Below are positions 34,917 through 47,100 of a stretch of DNA of 64,000 bases, one piece after another. The notes beneath the pieces are model-generated. The model was not told the DNA's origin and made no database searches. It worked only from the letters and a program-made list of their open reading frames with translations. This DNA comes from Amphiduros pacificus (taxonomy: Eukaryota > Annelida > Polychaeta > Phyllodocida > Hesionidae), in contig OX439010.1 of the NCBI GenBank assembly GCA_949316495.1, positions 16,362,809 to 16,426,808 on the forward strand, in the 5' to 3' direction. The position numbers and the translations under genes were made by a program. The stretch's first letter is position 1. Each line of letters begins with the position of its first letter.

Positions 34917-35510
34917 GTGAAGTTTATTTGATATTGGATATTGAATATTTGACGTTTTTTTCAAAATGTACCAACATTTACATTACTATGCAAACATCTA
35001 GTATCAAGATAAATACGGCTAAAAAGGATATATACCCTGTTTAAAAAGAATATATCCCTTTTACCCAGACAAACTCAATACTATAAAAGATATGTGGGTT
35101 TCAAAGCGTTCTGGCACTGTCTTAACAAATTTTGAGGGTCTTAAAGTGGATTAAAAATGCTTCCTAGACATGTCTGGAACAGGATATATAAAGGATATAT
35201 AAGGACATATACCCTCAATATCTATATGTGGACCAAAACCTGTGGGTAGGAGATATGGCCCATCCCCTCTGCCAAAGTCGGAAATATTCACCAATACTTG
35301 GGTTTATCACCATCTAAGTGTTGAGAGGCTAAAGGGGGGTTAGACATGCTTGCTAGACATGTCTAGAATAGCTCCTGAGGCATCAATATGTGGGGCAAAA
35401 TATGTGGGTTGGAGATATGGCCCTTCTCCCCTGACATACTGGAAAATCATATATTGTCATATATAGCACTTTCAAAGTGTCGTAGCACTGTCTTAACAAA
35501 TTTTGTTTTC
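34917..35510 (+). mobile_element. Diverged second copy of a foldback arm
   Basis: It begins with a degenerate TTTGATATTGGATATTGAAT run and GACGTTTTTTTCAAAA like the left terminus at 21783. Diverged units follow with CCTAGACATGTCTGG, then GCTAGACATGTCTAGAATAG, GGAGATATGGCCC, and GCACTGTCTTAACAA. About two and a half units are present. No inverted partner arm was found, so it is an old fragment or solo arm. Confidence 0.85.
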
Positions 35511-36784
35511 CCTTATGGATTGACCGCAAAACTATAAATTGCTCTCAAATTGTTAATTATGAACAGATTTCGATGAATAAGGACTCTTCGAGCTCGTATT
35601 TGAAAGATGTAGATTATAGGATAATAAAACATGTAGATAATTTCGTGGAAATAGGCTTTCTATTTTCAAGGTCATTGAAAGGTCACTTCAAGGTCACTGA
35701 CAATATTTGATCAAAATAGCCTAAGAAGTTTGACATTCGATCACACATCATTTGTAGATGTATTCTGAGTAGTAAAAAAGTTATATCCCTATGTCTGCCA
35801 TTTCTAGTGATGATCGTCCTCAGTTTTTTTTGTCTCACACGCTTAAGGTCCGGGGTTCGATTTCCAGTTGGGAAAATTAGGTACTGCATGTTTGAGAAAG
35901 TCGGACATCTGCTCCCGAGTTTTTCTTTTCATTTCAAGCAGTGCTCATGACTGGTAATGAAAGACAAGTTTAAGAGAAACGGCAATTGGTCCTCCTTGAT
36001 CTCTTCTGGCTAGCCTCCAGAGCTCTGCTTGCGCAAGTCGGGGTTCCACAACTAAGGAAAGACCATGGTATGAGTTATCGTGGCCATGTGATAATATAAA
36101 CAAAACATCCCAAGTGCCTCTTCGAAAAGAGTTGGGCATGGAGTTTCAGAGAAAATCCTCAGAGAATCTGACATGATACAGCGTAAACCATGCTGAAAAA
36201 TCCCTCATACACGGCAATATTTACTCTGCATTACACAAGTAGTTTTCAATTACTACCTCTGCAGTCATTGCCCTGTTTTTGATCTCATTCAAAATTTGGA
36301 AATCCACGAGTCATAAATACTTGCCTTGCTCACAAAAATATCATCAAATCTGAATTGACCAACATTAAGTCATAACTTGTTACCAGGTGTCTGGTACATA
36401 TACAAACCAATCAGTACAACTGCCAGTACAAAACAAATATTTTTCTTTCACCAATGAGTTGAGAGCCAGATTTTTCTGAATACTGATGACTTGCACTCGA
36501 TTATGTGCGCACATTTATAGCTTTGGTGGCAGGGATTGATATGATAGAGAAGTCCTGCTATGGAGGGTAGGCAAGATTGCTCACTCATTGTGATATTGTT
36601 TGAGTAAGTAAGAAAACGTTTTATTCACAAAAACATGGATAGCACAGTGGGGAAAAAATACATCACAATATTAGATATTGCTTATAATATCTTACAAACA
36701 TAGACTGTACTGGTCTTACATATTGTGTCATTACCTTTAATTAGGACATACACCTCCGAACACCACTAAGCAGTACTCTCCTCA
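35511..36784. other. Intergenic region with a possible second SINE
   Basis: No gene seen. At about 35815-35930 a B-box-like GGTTCGATTTCC (35854-35865) is followed by AGAAAGTCGGACATCTGCTC, which resembles a degraded tRNA-derived SINE of another family. The rest shows no structure that I recognise. Confidence 0.5.
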
Positions 36785-37400
36785 TCACACCCTGGGTTTA
36801 TATAAAACTAACTGAACTAAGGCCAGAAATGTCTTTTCTAGTCAGACCTGAGTAACCACACCCAGTACAAGTTTTTTTAGCAGCCAATAGGTACTGAGTA
36901 AGATATTTTGCGCATGTTATAACATGGCCAATTGGTGTCATTGTTATTATTATTAGAAAGTGAGTACAACTATAAATGAGTTGAGATCTTGGTGACATGT
37001 ATACAAAATATTATTGACATATTTCCACAAGGGGATAGTCTATTAGTCTTCAATGCAGAGATTATTTTCAGTGACGAAATCACTGAAATAATGTTGAAAG
37101 TGATGAAAAGTGATGAAAAAGTGTTGAAACCCCAAACAAACTAAAATATCAATGATATATTTTTTCCAACCAGATATTTCCCCCTCCCACAAATTATAAA
37201 TGGTGCATTCTAAATTACTTTTGAACATACAATTACAGTACTGTATGTTAATTTGCCTGCTACTATTCCAAATAACTGTATGCAAAGACTGCTCCTTGGC
37301 AGAGGCAGAGGCATAGTAGAAAAGGAGTCTATCAGATAAGCATGCCTTTCCAAACAAGTATTATTCAAGATTTTCAAAGTGTTCACTGCCAATTAAAGAT
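36785..37400. repeat. Dispersed repeat, copy 2 (partner at 14430-15100)
   Basis: It shares ordered landmarks with copy 1, including ACATGGCCAATTGGTGTCAT (about 36923), GTGACATGTATAC, a SINE-like tail around 37080-37130 with an internal GTGATGAAAA duplication, CAACCAGATATTTCC, and CATTCTAAATTACTTTTGAA. Confidence 0.8.
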
Positions 37401-37490
37401 TATATCAAACCCCAATTCAAACTTCAGTCATTTAATCCTAGTCAGTAGCCCTTTTCAAACCATCCAGTTGTTGGCCTAAGATGTTGTATT

Positions 37491-37735
37491 CGCTCGCGTT
37501 TGTTTTGACTTTAGGTCTGAATGTTCGAGGTTTTGATATGATTAAGCTGTAAGTCTATGGAGCTTACCCCGATTATCGGTCCATGGCGGCCATGTTTTGG
37601 CTCAATAATTCTGCTTACACTGTCAGATGTCGCTTTTGTTTGAGAAGTGATTTGTGTGTGCGTGGTAGAGTAAGAAGATTTTGCCTTGGGATTTTGCAAA
37701 CTTACGCGAGCTTGATTTTTTTAAATCAACACTTG
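37491..37735. mobile_element. 245-bp MITE-like repeat, copy 1
   Basis: It starts CGCTCGCGTTTGTTTTG and ends ACTTACGCGAGCTTGATT plus a short AT hairpin and CAACACTTG. GCTCGCGT near the start and ACGCGAGC near the end are inverted. The same unit at 38691-38929 is about 90 percent alike by eye and interrupts a longer inverted repeat, which proves mobility. Confidence 0.8.
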
Positions 37736-38690
37736 TTTTTGAGTACTTTACTCCAAAAATCTGACATTCCCCTATAACTGCTCACATGGCCAGTCTACAA
37801 TTCAGAATCCGGCCTTCTAAATTTTCATGGTAAATTATTACATCATCATTGAAACAAGTTTCAAAATGACTTGCACGGTCTACACTTTGAAGAAAAAATA
37901 TATGTACTTTTCTTATTACTTCCTGTGATCAGCATAAGGGATGAAGGTGTCATGGCTGTCATAAAAGCATGTTTGAATTGTCAAAAGCTTGTGACTTTGG
38001 ATTTAAATGACTTTTTATAATATGTTATATTTTTCCAAAAAACAATCAACAAATTTAACATTTTATAAGCCTCAAGCCTGTACCATATAAAAGGTCAAGT
38101 GTGATTAATTTTCTACCTGTTAAAACGGTCGGCTTTTGTTACAGGTGTGAAGGCACAACACGTTTCTTAACCACAGTTTAAAATGGCTAAATGACCTAGA
38201 TAAAAAATGTACTGTGTTTGTAGTAAACAATGATACTGATACATATATTTTGGGACTTATTTAATCACATTTTTAGCTTGAAACTCTTACATCACATGTG
38301 TACTGCGCATGCCCAGCCTTCACTCCCGCCATATTGAAGTCACATCGCACATGGTGAAAACTACAAATTTGAATGTGATTGATATATGCGTGATTTACAA
38401 CCAGATTTTAACTTATTTATGTGCATATTGCTGAAATAGAAGCCCAATATGAAGATTTCACCTATGTTTTCTGTATAAAGTCATTGTTTTTTTGGTTTTT
38501 TTTCTATGTTTGTAAAAATCAACTCAATTCTACATGTTCTGATGTGCATATCGCTCAAATAGAAGACCAATATGAAGATTTCATCTATGTTTTCTGTATA
38601 AAGTCATAAAATTTCTATGTTTGAAAAAAAATCCTTGGAAAGGGCTAGTTATTTAGGGAGTGGATTCCATGACTGATCAAAGGGTATTTT

Positions 38691-38929
38691 CGCTCGCGTT
38701 TGTTTTGCCTTTAGGGCTAGATGTTTGAGGTTTCAAGGTGATTAAGCCGTAAGTCAATGGAGCCTACCCCGATTATCGGTCCATGGCGGCCATGTTTTGG
38801 CTGATTAATTCTGATTACACCGTCAGATGTCGCTTTTGTTTGAGAAGTGATTTGTGAGTGCGTAGTAGAGTAAAAAGATTGGGATGGTTGCAAACTTACG
38901 CGAGCTTGATTTTTTAAAATCAACACTTG
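38691..38929. mobile_element. MITE-like repeat, copy 2, nested in the TIR arm
   Basis: It splits the left arm between AAAGGGTATTTT and TTGACATTGGTG; the right arm has these sequences joined (CACCAATGTCAAAATACCC). This gives an exact empty-site comparison. The duplication at the insertion is at most two or three T-rich bases. Confidence 0.88.
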
Positions 38930-39023
38930 TTGACATTGGTGTGAAAAACAGCACACTAGGCTTACTTATATTATCGCCCACCATTAGTTCCGCTGATGGC
39001 CACCAGGTGTCATAATGATCAGA

Positions 39024-39290
39024 CATGGCTGCCATGGTGAAGCCTTGGAGGTGAAACCAATCTCTGTACAAAAGATTTATATTTTATGGCATATCTTCAC
39101 CAAAAATGCATCTTTTTGCACACTTTTTTTCCCAATAATATCTATAATATCTATAGATATGGACGCCATGGTGAAACCTTGGAGGTGAAACCAATCTCTG
39201 TACAAAAGACTTATATTTTATGGCATATCTTCACCAAAAATGCATCTTTTTGCACACTTTTTTCCCCAATAATATCTATATTTTAAAATA
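39024..39290. repeat. Two-copy tandem duplication, about 133-bp period
   Basis: The segment with GCCATGGTGAA, CTTGGAGGTGAAACCAATCT, CTGTACAAAAG and TCACCAAAAATGCATCTTTT occurs twice in direct order inside the TIR element, with few differences. Confidence 0.9.
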
Positions 39291-39499
39291 CATACAATGC
39301 CCTTATCAGTTTTCTAATTTCTACCACAAAAAAATACAAATCAAGAGTTAAACATGAATATCCAATAGAAAAAGACTTGCTCATCTGGTATCCAATAGAA
39401 AAAAATTTGCTATGGGAACAAGTATTGCTCATATTTTTGTTATAAATTCCTTGTAATCTTGTTACTTTGTATTATTATCTATTCTGCAAGCAACAAGCA

Positions 39500-39652
39500 A
39501 TGTCAAGTAAAAGTTACAAAAGTGGTGGAAAGAGCTGTGTGGCATTTGGATGTGGGAACTACTACATTAAAACTAAAGGTTTTGGTATTTCTTACCGCAG
39601 CTTCCCAGTCAACACAGCTCAACGAGAGCCTGTGCTATTTTATGTAATATGA
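39500..39652 (+). pseudogene. THAP zinc-finger N-terminal fragment
   Basis: From ATG 39500 the frame reads MSSKSYKSGGKSCVAFGCGN and later GISYRSFPVN. This matches the start of a THAP domain: first zinc Cys pair C-x4-C, then the FP-containing loop. It stops at 39652, before the second half of the C2CH site, so it cannot fold as a complete finger. It sits between the inverted arms and is most likely the transposase start of the parent element. Confidence 0.75.
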
Positions 39653-40405
39653 GTCCAAGTATTGTAACAACTAATTACTGTAATTATGATCAGTGATGTA
39701 TACTTAATACTTAGTTTTCTAATTTGCTGGTACATTTAGTTTTTTTTATACTTGACATGTGTTTTGTATATTTGTTACATGTGTTTTGTATATTTGTTAC
39801 ATGTGTTTTGTATATTTTGTATATGCGTGTGAAAGCATTTCTCTCAAAAAGGGAAGACATGACTCAAAGCTATGGAAACAATGAGGGAATGCTCTTTGAT
39901 CACAGGTTTAACCTTACATCACAAGGATTCTGAAGAGCAATACTGTGAATGCTGATAATAGGCATTTTGGCGTTTTTCACACCAATGTCAAAATACCCTT
40001 TGATCAGTCATGGAATCCACTCCCTAAATAACTAGCCCTTTCCAAGGATTTTTTTTCAAACATAGAAATTTTATGACTTTATACAGAAAACATAGATGAA
40101 ATCTTCATATTGGTCTTCTATTTGAGCGATATGCACATCAGAACATGTAGAATTGAGTTGATTTTTACAAACATAGAAAAAAAACCAAAAAAACAATGAC
40201 TTTATACAGAAAACATAGGTGAAATCTTCATATTGGGCTTCTATTTCAGCAATATGCACATAAATAAGTTAAAATCTGGTTGTAAATCACGCATATATCA
40301 ATCACATTCAAATTTGTAGTTTTCACCATGTGCGATGTGACTTCAATATGGCGGGAGTGAAGGCTGGGCATGCGCAGTACACATGTGATGTAAGAGTTTC
40401 AAGCT

Positions 40406-43400
40406 GTATAATTTGCAATTAATTTATGACTTGTTTCTGATTGGATGGTACAACTATAATCCCCTTTACAAGATTGCTGCTACCAGCAAAAGATGATTAC
40501 AAGTTCAGAAAATTTGACCAGAGTAAAAGTACTAAAATGATATCTCAAAGACTTCTATTCATGTTATATATGTGTTAATTTAAATTGCTAATCCACAATT
40601 TGTAAAGGGTTCCCTCCCCTTTAATAAAGAGTTGGCCATACTGTCAAAACTCAAGACAGCCATGTCTCACCTGTATGTGGTACCTTGGTGTACCTTATAC
40701 TCCAAGGTGGTACCAATGGATATAATATTTCAGTATTACTCTAATCATTACTTAAATTACATTTAGCATGTTTTCAGAGGCATTTAAAGCAGAGATTGGA
40801 AACGACCTGATGTTCTGCATTATCGCTCAGGTGAACCGATCTTGTGGTGGCGCCACTGTTGCCACTTCTTGTTTCCCATATATTTGGCCAGGGAATTTTC
40901 ACTGTCTTTGGATCATCATGTTGACATTATAAGTGGATGCAGTAGATTATAAAGGTACTGTTTTATAACATTTAGATGGAGAACTTTTATGTAATTTGTG
41001 CAAAAACAATTATGCAAGACCATGTGAGAGTTGGATGGTGCACCATGCTAACACCTATAGTGGCAGACCTGCTCTTTCCAATCTCTGTTCAAATATCTCT
41101 GATGTTTTATAATTGGCTGAAATTGCTGTGTGTAAAGTGTTATGCTCCAGTTCTAGGATTTCGTCCACCAGGTGTCGCAGCTTCTAAGTGAACCCTTCAG
41201 ATGGCAGGGCATTTGATTAAAGGGGGAACACACCATTTGCTCACAAACACACATGTGAAGCAAAAGAGGTTTTATATCACAACCAATTTTTGAGATGTGA
41301 CCCCCACATTTGTTATGCATTTTCCACAACTGGCAGCAGATATCCCAATTATGGTCATCAAGAATTTCAGAAAAAAACAGCCTCTCCAACCACTATTCCA
41401 TTTACCCTGGTCAGTCTTTGGCTAGCAACATGTTGGGTTAGTGTTTTACGGGATTCAAGAGATTGATAGATAATTATTTTGAAGATAATCCATATATAAC
41501 ATAAAACAGCCCCTCCCTGGAGTAAGAAACAAAAGTGCAGAGCTCAGGACTTGAAAGTGTAGAGTACAGGATTTTCTATTAAGAAGTGTTTAAACAATTC
41601 GGAACAGAAAAGATTGTGTGGTCTGAAAGTTAATCTTTGGGGAGTTCAACTTATAAATGAAAAAAGTTGAAACTAGGGGGGGGGGGGTAAAGAAATGGAA
41701 ATATAGTCCAAATGGGTTGATTGTCAAGGTTCCACTTAATAGATCATCTAAACTTAAAGCATTCATGAAACCAGAGGTCAGAGGCAGTTATACAGGGGTA
41801 TGGGGTATGATTGAATGATGTGGCCACAAAACTATAATACAAGCAAACTATCTCACTAAAATCAACTAAAATATACTGTACTCTGCCTGTACTCTTTTGA
41901 CCACCAGGTGGCAACATGTATACAATCATGTGACCTCCATTTTGGTCTGTCAGGGTGTTAGGCCTGTACCATTGGACAAACTTTAATGTATAAACAGGGC
42001 CCTGTAAGCAAAATCACTCCATGGTTCCAATCAAAATATACCCCACTGTTAGCAAAACTTTACAAAGCAGGTGTTTGCACAAGATCACTGGTCATCAAAA
42101 CAAAGTTTGTTGACAAAGTACCCGATGGCTGATTTGGATTTTAGCAGAAGACTCATCCACTTTCAAACAGCACAGAAATGTATGTAGGGGAAATAGGATG
42201 GCTAATTTTGATTGCAATTTTTTGGGTAGCAACATTTATATTAATTTATATTATGCAAGTACTTGAAAACCTCATTTCATGAATGCTTTAAGTTAAAATC
42301 TGACCAATCATGCATTTCATGAAATTTTGCTTCTAACCGCTAATTGTACTCTTAATTGGATTGCCTAAGCTTTCATAAAAAAAAACTGTGTCATCTAAAA
42401 TTGTGGTACTGTATAACTATTAAACAATTTGTTTAAATATAATCACGGAACATTTTACATCAGAAGCTAAATGGAATGTGTTGGATGGTGACTCTACAAA
42501 ATGTCAATAAATACATGTTCTTTCTGTAGATTGATTTTTGTTCAGGAAATGCAAAGTTCTTCTGGAGGTTTCATAAAGTAGGAATTTACGCAAACAATAC
42601 AATATTATTTCATAAATAAAACCACTCTTATATAGTGCCTAGTGGAGAATTGGTTTTGCATTTGATATTTGAAAATGATCTTAAAGCTCAAAATTATGAA
42701 ACCCAAGTTTTGAAATTCGTGAGAGTGACACCTCAATCCTATAAACATTTAAATATCTTAATAAGGACAACAATGAAACAAAACCTGATAAGGATGGATG
42801 TGGACACAAAAAAATTAAAGATTCTTGTAATTTAATTATGTATGCCAACATTTTTTATTCAATCTATTTTTCAAATCTATGATTATTTTAGTAATATACA
42901 TATATCCATTATATACCATAAGATATATCCATTAAGATATTATTCAATCTCAAAATTATAAGTTTGTTATGATAACTAGATATCTGATTTCTGAATATTT
43001 CTTTCATTTTTTTTCAGATAGCTAATCATTGACTGATGGAAGAAGACTTCACAAGTTTAAAACCATAACAGAAACATCTTTGCATAGCATCCTTTTATAT
43101 ACTCGAGTGGTAAATCAAATAAATTTCTAGATATGAGAACATCGCATGAATTTTCTAAGGTATTTGCAAAAATGGATATATTTGAACAACATCACAAAAA
43201 TCTTGTGCAGTGGTTATTTATTTCTCATTGCTTTGAAGGATCATATGTAAAAGCACAGATGTGTTATAATTATTTACAATCAATGAATAGGCACGAGAAT
43301 ATTTTATTGAAAAAATTATGTTTTGAGAAGAAAATGGTTCTCTCAGAAAATGGTTCTCTCAGAAAATGGTTCTCTCAGAAAATGGTTCTCTCAGAAAATG

Positions 43401-44168
43401 GTTCTCTCATTTTAAAGCATTCAAATCTGATGGAGATAAATCATTATTTTCACAACCCAGTGTTGACATGACAAGCTTGAAACCAAAACAGAATTTTTTT
43501 ACCTTAGTGTGCGATGATTTTTTCCCTACATTTAGTGGTCAAAGTTTTGCAAGTCATCAATTCTCATATTACTTGGTAAAAATGAACCATTATATTAAGT
43601 ATATGGAGTATATGAAGATAAACCTTAAAAAATATTTGCAGATAAATGCAGATAAACCTTTAAACAACATCACACAGTCTTGGTTAAGTCTCAAATTTAC
43701 ACATATTACCACTTTCCCATCGAAGTTTGTCCTTAAATGTGTTAGCATACTACATTGTTTAATTAATATTCATAGTGATAATGATATATACATATACAAT
43801 GATATATACATGGCATTGTGATTAAATATAAATCATACCTTTAATCTTGAATTTGCATGTTTCACTGAATAACTAATAAGAGGCTCTTTAGCCTTAATAT
43901 TCGATAAGTTTTATCAGGATAATATTCATGGACATAATGAAATTAATTATTTTTTTCAAACTAAAATCTTAATCTTTCAACACTCCTGTGTTTGAATTAG
44001 AATATGTTCCAACCTTTGACTGTTACCTTCCCTTATGAATCTTTTTTATGCTGTGAGGGTCCACACAGGTCCTTTCTTGAAGTTCAACCTTAAAACAACT
44101 TTTAATACAAAAGCCTTAATTGTGGTTTTAATCTAGTCAAGGTGACAAACTGAACTACAGATAGTTTG
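40406..44168. other. Intergenic region between the TIR element and the C9orf85 homologue
   Basis: No gene recognised. Features seen: an inverted pair GGTACCTTGG / CCAAGGTGGTACC near 40677-40712, two CTCF-like motifs (CCACCAGGTGTCGCAG at 41165 and CCACCAGGTGGCAAC at 41901), a run of 12 G at 41676-41687, and the 16-bp minisatellite at 43331-43410. Open frames at 43133-43821 have no recognisable domain. Confidence 0.5.
43331..43410. repeat. 16-bp minisatellite, about 5 copies
   Basis: AAAATGGTTCTCTCAG repeats head to tail without change in most units. Confidence 0.93.
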
Positions 44169-47100
44169 CTAGATTTTCTCTTTAGAACTTAAATCATCAC
44201 TATTAACTTCATTGCTGAACCTTAATTGATCATTACAATCTTGAATGTCAATATCTTTCTCATTATCTGAATCAAAATGTACTTTTTTCTTGTCTAATTT
44301 ATTGGGGGATTCATCTAAATTAAGCCTTTCAAAAGTTTGTTCTGTTTGTAGATCTTCGTCAGCACTCTCAGTTTGGCTGTCTTCCTCATCACTCTGCAGA
44401 TTATCACTGGCAGAATCCCTGTCATCTGAAGCATTCACTCCTGCTGCTTCATTCTGTTTTCCAGATTCATGCAACCGGAAGAATGTCCCTGCAAAAATGT
44501 GACAAAAGTGATTCCTCAGTTATCCTATCTCTAATAAAATATACTCATGTTTATTAAATCCTATAATGTTCTCCACAAATAGAATTAAAATTTTCTTTTT
44601 AATAATAAAACATGATTTTGGTAATATTATATATATATTTCACTATTTGGAAATACACATACCGATAGTTACCGTAATTACTCGTGTATAAGACGACCCC
44701 CCAAAATTGAGGTTATTTTGCTTGAAAAAAAAAACAATTTCCGAATATAAGACGAGTTGGTTTTTCTTGAGATATCGGCTCTGCTACCATTCAAGCTTCA
44801 GCTGACGCTTGGTGGCCATTTTAAAAGTGAAACGTAAATATGCTTACGATATAAGATCTTAGCGGTCTTATACACAAGTATATACGGTAAAACGTAAATA
44901 CGATGTTCGTATTTTCGTAATAACGGATATCAGACGTAGCAGATTGATTTTAATTGCATTTTAAATGATAAATAAAGGTATTTACCCAATATTATTCGAG
45001 AACAACAAAAAACCATCAATTCATTTAAAACGCAATTAAAATCGATCCACGTGTGAAAGCATTTCTTTCATAAAGGGAAGACACGACTCAAAGCAGTGGA
45101 AACAAATGCCGCAAAACTGTGAAGGCTGATAATTAGTATCAGTGAAATTTTACTAATTTTCACACCACTGAAATGCTTTGTTTTGACTTTGTTCTCACTG
45201 ATTCCAATTATCAGCGTTCAGTTTTGCGTTTCGTCATTGTCTGCACTGCTTTGAGTCATGTCTTCCCTTTATGAAAGAAATGCTTTCACGCGTGGATCGA
45301 TTTTAATTGCGTTTTAAATGATAAATAAAGGTATTTACCCAATATTATCACAACTTATGCTTTGCAACCATCCATTATTGCGCAATATATTAATACTTCA
45401 ATGCCAGTTAACGATTGTTTTCGCGCCAAGAACAAGAGCCTCTCCCGCCTTTCAAAATGGCGATCTTGAGAAATTGACAGAAATGCTTTCACACGTGGAT
45501 CGATTTTAATTGCGTTTTAATGTAAAAATAATGAAAACGCTTTGTTATTCTCGACCTGAGAAGCGTAATTGTGATAATATTAAGTAAATACCTCTATATA
45601 TCATTTAAAACGCAATTAAAATCGATCCACGTGTGAAAGCATTTCTGTTATTTCATCGTTTCAAAGTAAAACGTAAATTCGATGTGCGGAACAAGGTAAA
45701 TTTGATGTGCGGCAACACAAAGAAAAGCCAGGGATCCATCGTTGCACAATATATGAATAATTCAATGCGAGTTGATACACTCCATTTGTTTTCGCGCCAA
45801 AAATAAGAGCTTGTCCCCGTCACTCCCGCTTTTTAAAATGACGACCTTGTATTGCGTAATGCATGTTAAATGGATGAATGGTTTTGTTCTGTTCTCGAAC
45901 TGCAAAGCGTATTTTTGTGTTAATATTGGGTAAATACTTTTATTTATCATTTAAAACGCAATTCTCTGGCAAATCTGCAAAGTCAATGATCACATGACTT
46001 GTGAGTCACGTGGCCAATCGATCCGCTACGTCACGGACATGGTATTTACGTTTTACTTTTACTTCTATGTCTATTAAAATTAAAATTATTATTTAAATAT
46101 ATCGCACAATTCAATTCAAGACTTAAATCGAATCCGCTATGTCCGATATTAGTTATATCGAAAATAAGAATGTTCGTAATGAAAACTCGTAGTGCCGTAA
46201 TTTTTGGGCGTAAATCCTCGTCCACAGGTTGCTCTCGTGTATAAGACGATCCCCCTAACATTAACTAAGGTTTTGTGGACAAAAACCTCGTCTTATACAC
46301 GAGTAAATACGGTACATAAGATAACAACATATCAAGAAAGGGATCTGTTTTTTCTAACTTTGGGATCAAGTATGTTCAATTAAAGAAGAATGTGATCTCA
46401 TTATATCATTACCATCATATTATTATATTAAAGGTTGAATATTAGAATTAGATTAATTACTCACTTCTCTGCCTTTCCGAAAGAAATTTTATCTCTTGTT
46501 TCATTTGACTTTTCTGTGAAGCCTCTTCTGATATTGACATTCCTGGTCTGCAATAACATGAAATTTGGTTTCTTTTAATTTCATTTATAATAAAATCAGA
46601 TAAAAAAATGTTGTATTTATTGATGATCATATTCAATAACCCATCAAAAAATTAAAATCAATAACCCATCAAAAATTTGTATTATTTTAGTAACGATTAA
46701 ATTCTCCACTTACTCCTTCACTATTTCTTTTTCCTGACCACATTTTCCACACAATTTAAGCTCCTTGCAACATGGATCACATATAATGTAGTAAGCCTTC
46801 TTGATTCTCTTCTGCTGGCATTTAGTGCTGAAATATAAAAATATTAAACTTTGGATAGTAGTTTGAAAAAAATAGGGATACTGTTTACATGAAACTTAAA
46901 GGAATTGCGCATTTTTTTGTTTATTTATTTTTTGATCAGTGCAACACATGGAGCACCATCTTTTCTGTGTCCTTTTTGTATACATACTGCTGTGCAAAAT
47001 GAACAGTCACAATGATGGATATGGGGTCAGGCTTTGACAACAGGACAAACAAGCGGTGGCCCGAAGCTTCGAAGCATACAATAAAGAGAATTGTACATAA

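Larger units (their letters stand above)
38275..40405. mobile_element. 2.1-kb TIR element with THAP remnant
   Basis: Inverted arms run from AGCTTGAAACTC (38275) to GTGTGAAAAAC (38951), interrupted by the 239-bp MITE, and from GTTTTTCACACC (39972) to GAGTTTCAAGCT (40405). Without the MITE each arm is about 435 bp and the match is almost exact. The interior holds a tandem duplication and a THAP zinc-finger fragment. THAP domains are carried by P-element and Kolobok transposases, so this is probably an internally deleted relative of one of these. I could not find a clear target duplication. Confidence 0.85.

Noticed and set aside
43133-43821. Overlapping + strand frames of 112 and 151 codons
   Set aside because: AT-rich, span a 16-bp minisatellite, and resemble no family that I know.
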